Source: Ureibacillus sp. (lineage in GTDB: Bacteria > Bacillota > Bacilli > Bacillales_A > Planococcaceae). From it: 64,000 bases of DNA. Location: positions 1 through 64,000 of the forward strand of contig JAPSJC010000008.1 in the NCBI GenBank assembly GCA_031178355.1. Direction: 5' to 3'. The notes beneath the pieces are model-generated. The model was not told where the DNA came from. It worked only from the letters and a program-made list of their open reading frames with translations, and searched no databases. Below are positions 46,080 through 56,152 of this stretch, piece after piece. The translations under genes were made by a program, and so were the position numbers. Position 1 is the first letter of the stretch. The number at the start of each line of letters is the position of its first letter.

Positions 46080-46201
46080 GTTCGTTTACAATGCAGGCTT
46101 CGCTTTCCACAGGTGACCCTCAAGCACCCCCAGTAAACTGTGTGAGGTCTCGACATTGCTCTTTTCTCCTGTTGGAGTCTCCGACTGCATCTCCAACGAA
46201 C
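46080..46201. repeat. Dispersed GC-richer intergenic repeat element with terminal inverted repeats
   Basis: GTTCGTT (46080-46086)/AACGAAC (46195-46201), ATGCAG/CTGCAT, CTTTCCACAGG..CCTGTTGGAGTCTC; internal GGTCTCGACATTGC. Confidence 0.7.
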
Positions 46202-46274
46202 CACTTGCTAATAAAATAATAACAATTGTTACTATTATTAAATTTGTATTTTTTGGAACTTTCACTTTTGTCTT

Positions 46275-47343
<1,069 letters not shown>

Positions 47344-47362
47344 GTCGTATCACCACTTTTCG

Positions 47363-48784
47363 TCATTGTAACGTTGTATTCGGAGTAATTTTAATCTCCA
47401 CATTAGTTTTTTCTATTTCTACTAAGAATAATCGTTGTAACCATGATTCTTCTATATATCGTTCTTCCATAATGTTAACAATAGGCTTTGAAATCGTGTC
47501 ATATCTTCTTTGATTAAATACGTAAAAATTATGACTATCTGGGAAACGGAATTTTCTAAGTTCACTATCGACATAGTATCCATTAGAACCTTCTGATACT
47601 TGATAACCTAATAATTCTAACATATCATTTGCTGAATAATAGAGTAATCCATTTTGATAGACTAACTTCACTTTATTCGTAATGTTCTTATTGACTATTA
47701 AATTACGTGCATCCGTAAACATTAGTGGGTAAATACCATCACTCTTCTCGTTAAGGACAAAAAACTCTGTATCCATAGCAAAAACCTGAGATAGTTGATC
47801 ATCAAGTATTGCCGGTGTAATTTTTGCACCTTGAAGATCTTTTAACCTTTGAACCCAATTCTCTAATTGCCTATCAGACATATGTTCTATTAATTCATTT
47901 ACAAGTTGAGTCGCTTTACTACCACCTGATATAGAACCTGATATAAACGACGCAAGTACTTCTTTCACCCAACTAGGGCTATTGTCAAAGTCGTATAATA
48001 TACTAACTTGGGAAAAAATGATGCCTTTATTTATACCATCTAAAGATAAATCATCTAAAAATAAAATCCGATCTCCCTGTTGTGTGGACAAATGATTACC
48101 TGTAACAATGGAAACATGTTCATCATTTAAAAATTGTATATTCTTTAATTGATCCTTCAACTGAGCATCAATCGTTGCTTGTGAGTAAATTGAGATTAAA
48201 TCAGTTTGATATTGTAAGTCAAAATTACCCGACTGATAATATATATCATTGACATCTCCTTGCCCACTAAACATAACATAATTAACTAATGATAAAGATT
48301 GTTGACCGATTAAAGGTAATCCAGTAATCCATTGCCCAGAGAGTTGACTATCCGTAGTTATATGTATTGTTGTATATGTAACATTACCATTATTTAATTT
48401 AACAAATAGACTGTTAATAAGTTGATTAGATTGTAACCCACCATCTAAAGGAATGACATATGAAAGAGACTGAGTTCTTGAATCGCCAACTTCAAATTTT
48501 GATTTATCTTTACTCAGTCGTTCACACGTTTGTTCACTCTCTAAAAAACAGTCTGGATTCGTTGCAAAGTACGGCCATTTGATTTCAATTGTTTGATTAG
48601 GTAGATTTTTAAAATGGTGTCGAATATCTAAACTATTATCGCGATATTCAATTTCTATTTCTTGTGTATATGTAAATTCTCCTAAACCTTCTTCTAGTTT
48701 ATCCGAGTAGACTTGGTATTGGAAAAATAACAATCCACTAATGATAAATAATAAAAGGGTAAAAAAACTAACTGCAAATTTCAT
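47363..48784 (-). CDS. Secreted/membrane-anchored hypothetical protein, possible C-terminal stalk-like domain
   Basis: 473 aa, N-terminal TM/signal, C-terminal LLYYSANDMLELLGYQVSEGSNGYYV; no family recognised for the bulk. Confidence 0.75.
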   Translation of the reverse strand: MKFAVSFFTLLLFIISGLLFFQYQVYSDKLEEGLGEFTYTQEIEIEYRDNSLDIRHHFKNLPNQTIEIKWPYFATNPDCFLESEQTCERLSKDKSKFEVGDSRTQSLSYVIPLDGGLQSNQLINSLFVKLNNGNVTYTTIHITTDSQLSGQWITGLPLIGQQSLSLVNYVMFSGQGDVNDIYYQSGNFDLQYQTDLISIYSQATIDAQLKDQLKNIQFLNDEHVSIVTGNHLSTQQGDRILFLDDLSLDGINKGIIFSQVSILYDFDNSPSWVKEVLASFISGSISGGSKATQLVNELIEHMSDRQLENWVQRLKDLQGAKITPAILDDQLSQVFAMDTEFFVLNEKSDGIYPLMFTDARNLIVNKNITNKVKLVYQNGLLYYSANDMLELLGYQVSEGSNGYYVDSELRKFRFPDSHNFYVFNQRRYDTISKPIVNIMEERYIEESWLQRLFLVEIEKTNVEIKITPNTTLQ

Positions 48785-48839
48785 GTGCCCTAACCTCCTC
48801 CTTCGTGGTACTATTGGTACCAGAAAGGATGTGTTTTAA

Positions 48840-49229
48840 ATGATTCAACAATTTATAGAACTTGGACAAGGCTATGGAGATGTCTATGAACTGTGTGAAC
48901 TAATTCAAACAAATGAGAAACGATTTCATAACGCGTTTATATTCATTTCAAATAAAGGTGATCAAAAACTAGTATCAGTAGGAGTCGCATTTAGACCAGT
49001 TGGTGATAGTAAATTCATGCCAATCTATATTTGTCGTGAAGGAATTCCCTATAATCAAGAAAAAAAATCAAAACGTCTTGAACTGTTTGAAGAAGCGCTT
49101 GGAAGAATTGGCAAAAAGGCCATTCCTATGGATATAAAACATTCTTCTTACTATTCAGAAACATATTTATTTTATCAACACTTGATTGGTATTCTGCGAA
49201 TGAATCACTTTATTCCACCATTGCAATAA
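48840..49229 (+). CDS. DUF7147/YlbA-like hypothetical protein
   Basis: MIQQFIELGQGYGDVYELCELIQTNEKRFHNAFIF; ylb neighbourhood. Confidence 0.6.
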   Translation: MIQQFIELGQGYGDVYELCELIQTNEKRFHNAFIFISNKGDQKLVSVGVAFRPVGDSKFMPIYICREGIPYNQEKKSKRLELFEEALGRIGKKAIPMDIKHSSYYSETYLFYQHLIGILRMNHFIPPLQ

Positions 49230-49239
49230 CCTACTCTAC

Positions 49240-49512
49240 TTATAAACCAATTTTGTAATCATATTCTTTAGCTTTATCTGGCTTTGAATTTTCAAATTCA
49301 GTTTTCAAAAATGGTCTATAAGATTCTACAACGTCTTTCACAAATGGAAGGCGTTGTATTTTAGTTTTCGCCAAATCAATTTCGTCGCGATTACAGTATA
49401 AAACTACATACTTCAACTTTCGAGAAATATAATGAACATTACCGTATTTTCTTAAACTTTTTGCATGTTTAAGTTGGTTTATATATACGATTAGACCTTG
49501 TCTATCCTTCAT
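49240..49512 (-). CDS. ylbG: DUF2129 family protein YlbG
   Basis: [40 protein letters not shown]; start shortened from ORF start 49611. Confidence 0.9.
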   Translation of the reverse strand: MKDRQGLIVYINQLKHAKSLRKYGNVHYISRKLKYVVLYCNRDEIDLAKTKIQRLPFVKDVVESYRPFLKTEFENSKPDKAKEYDYKIGL

Positions 49513-49695
49513 TTCGATTCCCTCATTTCTTAATTTAAAGCATACCATATTGTTATTTTTTATAGCAACAGAGTTTAGCTGACAGGAAGATAGATTTTCC
49601 GTTATAATCATTTTTATAAGAATATATATTAGAAATAGTTAATTTTCAGAAACTAAAAGTTTCTACCATTCTTTTTATGTATAAGGAGGAGTTTC

Positions 49696-50631
49696 ATGGG
49701 AAAAAAAACTAAGTTAGCTCTTGCGATTGCCGCAGCAAGTGCAGCTGCATGGGCAGGTAGTAAGGCTGTTTTAAAACCGCAAAAGCGTGAAGATAAACAA
49801 GTATTACAATTCAAACATCCAATTATACTAGCTCATAGAGGAGGAGCCCATTTAGCTCCAGAACATACGAAACCAGCATTTGAAAAAGCAGCAGCTCTAG
49901 GTGTTGAGGGATTCGAAATTGATATTCGTTTAACAAAAGATGAAGAAATTATTTTGTTCCATGATGATACAGTTGACCGCACGACTGATGGTGTAGGTTT
50001 TGTTAAAGATTATACATTAAAAGAAATAAATCAATTAAATCATGGTTATCATTTTGTAGATTTAGAGGGTAATACTCCATATAGGGAAGAAAAGTTATCT
50101 GCTGTAACATTGAAAGAATTACTAATCGATTTCCCATCTATTTATGTCAATATCGATATTAAAGATTCTCCTGATACTTACGAAGGAAGTTTAATGCCAT
50201 CTAAACTATGGCGATTAATTGAAGAATTACAAGTACAAGATCGTGTAGTTGTTACAAGTTTTTATAGTGAACAAGTAGATCGTTTTAACCTATATGCACA
50301 AAATCGAGTAGCTTTAGGTGCTGGAGAGACGGACATCAGAAAGGCTTTTACAGCATTTACTAGCCAATTTGGCCATCTGTATCATCCGAAAGTAGATGTT
50401 TTTCAGATTCCACCAAAGCATGGTGTTATTTCACTCGATATGCAAAAGTTCATTTCTTTTTTAGGTAATTTAAATATACCTGTTCATTATTGGACGATTA
50501 ATGATACAGAGATGATGGAACGCCTCATAAAACGCGGTGCCAAAGGAATTGTTACAGACCGTCCAGATCTAGCTGTTCCATTTCTACGTGAACTTTTAAA
50601 TTCAACTAATTCGAATGATGAATCGAATTAA
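49696..50631 (+). CDS. Glycerophosphodiester phosphodiesterase
   Basis: ILAHRGGAHLAPEHTKPAFEKAAALGVEGFEIDIRLTKDEEIILFHDDTVDRTT; N-terminal signal/TM. Confidence 0.93.
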   Translation: MGKKTKLALAIAAASAAAWAGSKAVLKPQKREDKQVLQFKHPIILAHRGGAHLAPEHTKPAFEKAAALGVEGFEIDIRLTKDEEIILFHDDTVDRTTDGVGFVKDYTLKEINQLNHGYHFVDLEGNTPYREEKLSAVTLKELLIDFPSIYVNIDIKDSPDTYEGSLMPSKLWRLIEELQVQDRVVVTSFYSEQVDRFNLYAQNRVALGAGETDIRKAFTAFTSQFGHLYHPKVDVFQIPPKHGVISLDMQKFISFLGNLNIPVHYWTINDTEMMERLIKRGAKGIVTDRPDLAVPFLRELLNSTNSNDESN

Positions 50632-50638
50632 ATCTCTA

Positions 50639-50679
50639 AAAAAGGTCTCCCTAGATGACATTCTCTAAGGAGACCTTTT
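50639..50679. terminator. Bidirectional terminator between convergent GDPD and ricF
   Basis: AAAAGGTCTCC..GGAGACCTTTT. Confidence 0.8.
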
Positions 50680-50689
50680 ACTATATAAA

Positions 50690-51136
50690 TTATGCTGAAC
50701 ACGAACAACTTCCACCCGAACCACAACCACTTCCACAAGAAGAACCTGTCGAAAAGAATGGATTACTTACAGGAACTTTTACAGCCTCAGAAACCGACTT
50801 ACCTATTATTAAACTAACTTCGTCTAATAAATCTTGATATTCGTTTTCTGCAATCTTTAAATTCGCGATGCGGTCATCTAAATCTAATTCTCGCTTTTGT
50901 TTGCGAATTTCTTTCATGATTATATGATAATCAGGATGATATTTCCCAAAACGCTGTACATCTTCATATTGCTCTTTCATTTTAGAAAAAGAATTAATCT
51001 TTTGTACCAATAATTCATCACTGTAGACTTTGTGGTATGCACTTCTTAAATTCTGTGCCTGTTCAGAGGAAAGTATCATGGAACTTAGTTCATCAGTTTC
51101 ATCAAGAATCATTACCCATTCAGAAGTTATTAACAT
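50690..51136 (-). CDS. ricF: RicF/YlbF family regulator with C-terminal Cys cluster
   Basis: MLITSEWVMILDETDELSSMILSSEQ; C-term SSCGSGCGSGGSCSCSA. Confidence 0.88.
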   Translation of the reverse strand: MLITSEWVMILDETDELSSMILSSEQAQNLRSAYHKVYSDELLVQKINSFSKMKEQYEDVQRFGKYHPDYHIIMKEIRKQKRELDLDDRIANLKIAENEYQDLLDEVSLIIGKSVSEAVKVPVSNPFFSTGSSCGSGCGSGGSCSCSA

Positions 51137-51225
51137 CTTCCATCCTCCATTCAACACAATGATAGCAGATTATGAGGATATATGGTAGTTTGAAAACTTT
51201 CCAAACTTACTAAATGGGGAGTCGA

Positions 51226-52710
51226 TTATAGTGTTCCTTTATTCACTCTATTAGAATTTAAAACACTCTGAACACATTCGAAGTCAGAAAAATGAACTTG
51301 GGTATTACCAATGATTTGGGTATTTTCATGTCCTTTACCAGCTATTAATACTGTATCGCCTTTATTTGCTGAAAGTAACGCTTTTTTAATAGCATCGCCG
51401 CGATTTAATATGGTTTCGTATTTTTGTGTTGATAAGAAACCTCCGGCAATTTGAGAATTGATTACTACTGGATCTTCACTTCGTGGATTATCAGTAGTTA
51501 AATAAATCATATCTGCATATTTTGAAGCAACTGCTCCCATTTTAATTCTTTTATGTTTATCACGGTCTCCACCACAACTAAAAACGACAATTAACTCTCT
51601 TCTTGTAGTTTTCTTTAATGTTTGCAAAACTGCTCTTAATGCTGCCTCAGTATGTGCATAATCAATATAAATGTCTAAATCTAAGTCATTATGAATAGAT
51701 TGTAATCTTCCTAATGGTAAACTCAATCTTTCTGCCGAACGACATACTTCTTCAATATCGAACCCTAATTCACCCACGGTTGTAATTGCAGCAATCGCAT
51801 TTTGCAAGTGATGATCACCTACGAATGGTATAGTAAAAACTTTTTGCCCTTTTTTACTTTGTAAACAACAAGTAGATGAGTTTTTACCTTCCGCAAGTAA
51901 TTGTAGTTGGTAATCAACCCGATTGCCTAATCCAAAATAAACTTTCGGTTTTTTAGCTTGTAAACCAACTGTTCGACAAAAAGAGTCGTCCCCGTTTAAT
52001 ACAAGTCGTTCTGCTAAGGTCGCAAGTATTTGTTTTGAAGATTTATATTTTTCATATGATCCATGATCTTCAATATGATCCTCTGCTAAGTTTAAAAATA
52101 CACCTACATTAATAGAACAGTCATCCAAACGATGTTTAGCGAGTCCCATTGAAGAAGCTTCTAATACTGCGTATTGCACTCCTTGACTGACACCATATTG
52201 AAAGATTTTATGGAGATGTTTAGGTTGTAGTGTTGTTAGACGTTCAAATGATAAATCGATATCCTGACCATTAATAAATACTCCGTTCGTTCCAATGACC
52301 ATTACTTTTTTATGTAGCGAGTTTAGAATTTGACCAATAAAGTGGCTAACGGTTGTTTTTCCGTTTGTTCCTGTAATTCCTATTACTTGTAGTGCTTCTG
52401 CTGGAAAACGATAAAGTTTTGCTGCACCATATGACATAAATTTCAAACAATTAGGCACCCATATAAGAGGAACTGATAAGGATAACTTATCAAGTAATTT
52501 TTCATCTTCAACAACTACACCAATTGCACCATTTTCAATAGCTATTTCAACATATTTAAATCCGTCATCCTTCGTTCCTTTTCGTACGACGAATAAGTCA
52601 CCTTCTTTTACATCTTGCGCATAATCTTCTATACCATGAACTTCTACTCGAATGGAACCACCTTTAACTGTACAAGGCCAGTCTTTTAAAAGTTCTGCTA
52701 GTTGCAACAT
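51226..52710 (-). CDS. murE: UDP-N-acetylmuramyl-tripeptide synthetase MurE (Dap-type DNPR signature)
   Basis: [43 protein letters not shown]. Confidence 0.92.
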   Translation of the reverse strand: MLQLAELLKDWPCTVKGGSIRVEVHGIEDYAQDVKEGDLFVVRKGTKDDGFKYVEIAIENGAIGVVVEDEKLLDKLSLSVPLIWVPNCLKFMSYGAAKLYRFPAEALQVIGITGTNGKTTVSHFIGQILNSLHKKVMVIGTNGVFINGQDIDLSFERLTTLQPKHLHKIFQYGVSQGVQYAVLEASSMGLAKHRLDDCSINVGVFLNLAEDHIEDHGSYEKYKSSKQILATLAERLVLNGDDSFCRTVGLQAKKPKVYFGLGNRVDYQLQLLAEGKNSSTCCLQSKKGQKVFTIPFVGDHHLQNAIAAITTVGELGFDIEEVCRSAERLSLPLGRLQSIHNDLDLDIYIDYAHTEAALRAVLQTLKKTTRRELIVVFSCGGDRDKHKRIKMGAVASKYADMIYLTTDNPRSEDPVVINSQIAGGFLSTQKYETILNRGDAIKKALLSANKGDTVLIAGKGHENTQIIGNTQVHFSDFECVQSVLNSNRVNKGTL

Positions 52711-52984
52711 GTCACTCCTTCTTTTCCTTATAGTATGCCTAGCTTGAAATCATGACACAAAAAACATAGGGATAAGAAAGAAATAAGGTGACTTTCTTCA
52801 TTTGGAATGATTGGTTGAAAATCCTTCTTTAGTAAAAATACTTAACTATTAATATATTTATTGGTATTATTGATATGATTTACTGCCTTACTGACACAAT
52901 GTTGTCATTGCAAGGTTCACAATTTTGCTCTATTATTATTAATGAGCGTATGACTATGTACGATTGCTAAAGGAGGATTTAGAT

Positions 52985-53404
52985 ATGTATTTTGAAAACA
53001 AAACTCTTGAAAATATAACTGCTGAACAAGATCTGCTTGTAAGTGTTATGAAAAAACACGGTTTAGAGTGTCACGGTGCATGGGATTTTGATCGTATGAC
53101 ATTTGACAAACGTTTCGATTTAAAAGAAGGTCGTTACTATTTACGTGTTTTCTGTAGCGCAATTTCTGGTGATGTAGGAAACAATACTGCAATTTTAACT
53201 ATCCAAAAACCTGCACTAGGTAAATACTATTATCCACACGGTGTTGAATATGGTGAAGATGAAGTATTCCCTATACACCTAGTAAAAGAGTGCGAAGGTA
53301 TCCTAGATAAAGTGAAAAGAGAATTCGCTCTTCACGGAATTGAAGTTTTTGATGAAGCGAAAAAAGATGAAGTGACACGAGATTTTGCTCTTCACGGAAT
53401 TTAA
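52985..53404 (+). CDS. YugN-like family protein
   Basis: MYFENKTLENITAEQDLLVSVMKKHGLECHGAWDFDRMTFDKRFD; AGGAGG upstream of ATG 52985. Confidence 0.8.
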   Translation: MYFENKTLENITAEQDLLVSVMKKHGLECHGAWDFDRMTFDKRFDLKEGRYYLRVFCSAISGDVGNNTAILTIQKPALGKYYYPHGVEYGEDEVFPIHLVKECEGILDKVKREFALHGIEVFDEAKKDEVTRDFALHGI

Positions 53405-53435
53405 GCGTTTATAATATATGAAAATATGAAAATGT

Positions 53436-53467
53436 AGGGTTGTTCAGAAAGTATTCTGGACAACCTT
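53436..53467 (+). terminator. Terminator downstream of the YugN-like gene
   Basis: GGTTGTTCAGAA..TTCTGGACAACC-TTTTTTT. Confidence 0.8.
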
Positions 53468-53566
53468 TTTTTGTTTTGAAAAAGGAAATATTAAAATTCT
53501 TATTCGTATATTTAATATGTATGTTTAGTGTCTACCAATTACAATGAATTGCCATATAAAAATAAA

Positions 53567-53592
53567 ACACCGCAAAAAAATTTGCGGTGTAT
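53567..53592 (-). terminator. Terminator downstream of the DUF420 gene
   Basis: ACACCGCAAA..TTTGCGGTGT-TTTATTTTT. Confidence 0.75.
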
Positions 53593-53599
53593 CTTATAA

Positions 53600-54064
53600 T
53601 TAGAAGCCGAATATAGCTTTAATGACAGAAGTTGTTTCACCTGGCTCAAATAATACATAAAGTAGGAAATAAACCATAACACCTGTTATTGCCACGAAAA
53701 ACCAAATAATACTTGTAATCGGTCCGATTCTTTTATGAATTTTAAGTTTGTTTTTGAATCCAGTTAATAAGCTTACAATACCAAAAACGGCACCCGTTGT
53801 CGCTAAAATGATATGAAATACTAAAAAGAACGTATAATAACCTTTTAGATTATCAGGTCCTCCAAATGCAGTATTCCCAACGAAGACAGTTCTTGATGCA
53901 TAAATGATAAAGAATATTAAAGCTGAAACTCCAGCAGCAATCATTACTTTCTTATGTGCTTCTATTTTTCGTTTTGCGATTAATACCCAACCAATTGCAA
54001 CTAACACAGCACTAATTACGATAAAGGTTGTACTAATTGTTGGTAATAATAATGATAGTGACAT
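53600..54064 (-). CDS. DUF420 family membrane protein (YozB/CtaM-like)
   Basis: KRKIEAHKKVMIAAGVSALIFFIIYASRTVFVGNTAFGG; next to ctaG. Confidence 0.85.
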   Translation of the reverse strand: MSLSLLLPTISTTFIVISAVLVAIGWVLIAKRKIEAHKKVMIAAGVSALIFFIIYASRTVFVGNTAFGGPDNLKGYYTFFLVFHIILATTGAVFGIVSLLTGFKNKLKIHKRIGPITSIIWFFVAITGVMVYFLLYVLFEPGETTSVIKAIFGF

Positions 54065-54103
54065 TAAAACATTCTCCTAATCATATTTCTTTCTCTTTTA
54101 GTA

Positions 54104-55090
54104 TTATTGACTTTGCTTTAAAGTTTGGAAATCTTTTAGTGCCTTTTCATTAATTTCATCTTCACTTTTAACATGTTCTTCTTTCCACCATGCGCGGAAC
54201 ACTTTCCAGAGAATAATACCAAATATTATTTCTTGGATAATTTTCATCAGAACTCCACCTGTTTGTTGATCACCAAGTGTAGTCATATTTCCCGGGAAAA
54301 ATAACTCTGGTCCAGCTAAATTTAACCCTGCTAAAGTACCAAGAGGCACACATAATTCCATAGCTTTTAACCATGTATCGCCATCATAGTATGTAGCGTA
54401 AACAGGTTGTCCTGCAAAGATAATTAAGGCACATGCTGGTGTAACTAAAACCGCATTTGCAATGATATAGGCTATTTTGTATAGGCTCTTCATTTGAGGT
54501 TGCCCTTCTATATTTTTATTCATTAACGGCCATGTCATAAAGAATGCTGATAAAAATAATATAATTGTGAAAATTGCATGCAATGTTTCATTTGTTTTAA
54601 TCGTATCGAAAATAGATGGTAAATGATATAAAGAAAACATTAAGGCGAATGCAAACACTGCAACAACTGGTTGTGTGAATATCTTAAATACTGTTTTAAC
54701 TATAGGTGCATTTACAACTATTCTCCAAATCCACCATGGGATTCCTTTAATGATTAGTATTGGCACTAGTAATAACAATAAGGCCATCTGAACCATATGC
54801 ATTGTAAATAAGATGTGTGATAGTAAATCAACAGGTGATCCTATCACAATATAGAGTGAAATCATGGCTAAAACAAAATATATTGCTTCACTCTTTTTTA
54901 AAGGTTCACTTACTTTAAAGCTTTTTCTCCACTTAACAGTAACTAAAAAGTAAACAACCGTTAAAAATAAAATAACACCAATTAGATACGGACTCCATAA
55001 TGCTTGAAAACCAAATATACTTAACGGCATTTTTAGCGCTCCTTCTACTATCAATAACTTTATTATAGAACGCTTACATTCTAACATCAA
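54104..55090 (-). CDS. ctaG: Cytochrome c oxidase assembly factor CtaG
   Basis: Caa3_CtaG-type polytopic protein in cta operon; start likely MPLSIFGFQALWSPY. Confidence 0.93.
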   Translation of the reverse strand: MMLECKRSIIKLLIVEGALKMPLSIFGFQALWSPYLIGVILFLTVVYFLVTVKWRKSFKVSEPLKKSEAIYFVLAMISLYIVIGSPVDLLSHILFTMHMVQMALLLLLVPILIIKGIPWWIWRIVVNAPIVKTVFKIFTQPVVAVFAFALMFSLYHLPSIFDTIKTNETLHAIFTIILFLSAFFMTWPLMNKNIEGQPQMKSLYKIAYIIANAVLVTPACALIIFAGQPVYATYYDGDTWLKAMELCVPLGTLAGLNLAGPELFFPGNMTTLGDQQTGGVLMKIIQEIIFGIILWKVFRAWWKEEHVKSEDEINEKALKDFQTLKQSQ

Positions 55091-55127
55091 TGAACGAACT
55101 ATGACAATTATCTCACATCAAAAAAAT

Positions 55128-55163
55128 AAGTGTAGATAAGTTATAAACAACCTATCTACACTT
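55128..55163 (-). terminator. Terminator downstream of ctaF
   Basis: AAGTGTAGATA..TATCTACACTT-ATTTTTTTG. Confidence 0.75.
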
Positions 55164-55179
55164 ATTAATTTTCACTTTC

Positions 55180-55521
55180 TTACCACCAAACGATTGTTAA
55201 AAGAGCAAGGAAGATTGTAAATGCTATAAGAGCACCCATCCATACAAAAGTATTGATAAAACCAATATGAACGGCTTTTTTCTCACCCATATGCATGAAA
55301 GAATATAATTGTAGGACTACTTGAACACCAGCCAATAAAAGAATAAATGGTTTAATGAAATAAGGTGAAAAGTCTGCTACAACAACTGCGAAAGCAAGAA
55401 ATGTAAAGAAAATCATAATCGCGAAGTTTACAACTTGATGACGCATATGAACCGCATTATGTTTACGGTCATAATCATATTGGACCTGAGATTTTTCTTG
55501 AACATGTGTATCGTGTCCCAT
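55180..55521 (-). CDS. ctaF: Cytochrome c oxidase subunit IV (IVB)
   Basis: Three-TM protein between ctaE and ctaG. Confidence 0.92.
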   Translation of the reverse strand: MGHDTHVQEKSQVQYDYDRKHNAVHMRHQVVNFAIMIFFTFLAFAVVVADFSPYFIKPFILLLAGVQVVLQLYSFMHMGEKKAVHIGFINTFVWMGALIAFTIFLALLTIVWW

Positions 55522-55522
55522 A

Positions 55523-56152
55523 TTATCCTAGCACCCCCATTAAGTAAACTACAGTGAAGATGAATACCCAAATAACATCGATAAAGTGCCAATAAATTGA
55601 CGATGCAAAGTATTTAGGTGCGTTATATAAGTTTAATCCGCGTTTAGCATTACGGATAATTAGACCAGTAATCCAAACTAACCCGATAATTACGTGCAAT
55701 CCGTGTGTTCCTACAAGAACATAGAAAGCAGATGAGAACGCTGAATGGGTAAATCCAAAACCTTCATGTACTGTGTACTCATAGAATTCATAAATCTCTA
55801 GACCTAAGAACCCTAGACCTAATAGTACAGTAATCCCCATCCAAAGTTGAACACCTTTGAAATTATAATTCTTCATATGGTACATAGCATATACAGAAGT
55901 TAATGATGATGTTAAAAGTAACATTGTCATAACAAATGCAAGTTCTAATCCAAATAGTTCAGAAGCTTTAATATCCATACCAGCTGGGCCACTATCTTTT
56001 AAAGAAAGGTAAGTAGCAAATACACTGGCAAATAATACGATATCACTACAGATGAAAATCCAAATTCCGACGAATTTATTTTTCCCTTCCAAAGTAGCTT
56101 GTTCAGCATGATCCGGCCAAGATTTTGGGGTGAATTTTGTATTAAGATCCAT
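55523..56152 (-). CDS. ctaE: Cytochrome c oxidase subunit III
   Basis: GTHGLHVIIGLVW, YWHFIDVIWVFIFTVVYL. Confidence 0.96.
   Translation of the reverse strand: MDLNTKFTPKSWPDHAEQATLEGKNKFVGIWIFICSDIVLFASVFATYLSLKDSGPAGMDIKASELFGLELAFVMTMLLLTSSLTSVYAMYHMKNYNFKGVQLWMGITVLLGLGFLGLEIYEFYEYTVHEGFGFTHSAFSSAFYVLVGTHGLHVIIGLVWITGLIIRNAKRGLNLYNAPKYFASSIYWHFIDVIWVFIFTVVYLMGVLG

Noticed and set aside
50690-50745. Cys/Gly-rich tail of ricF as a novel ribosomal peptide or metal-binding microprotein
   Set aside because: Cys-rich C-terminus is consistent with the iron-sulfur cluster-binding RicF/YlbF family, so it is known biology.
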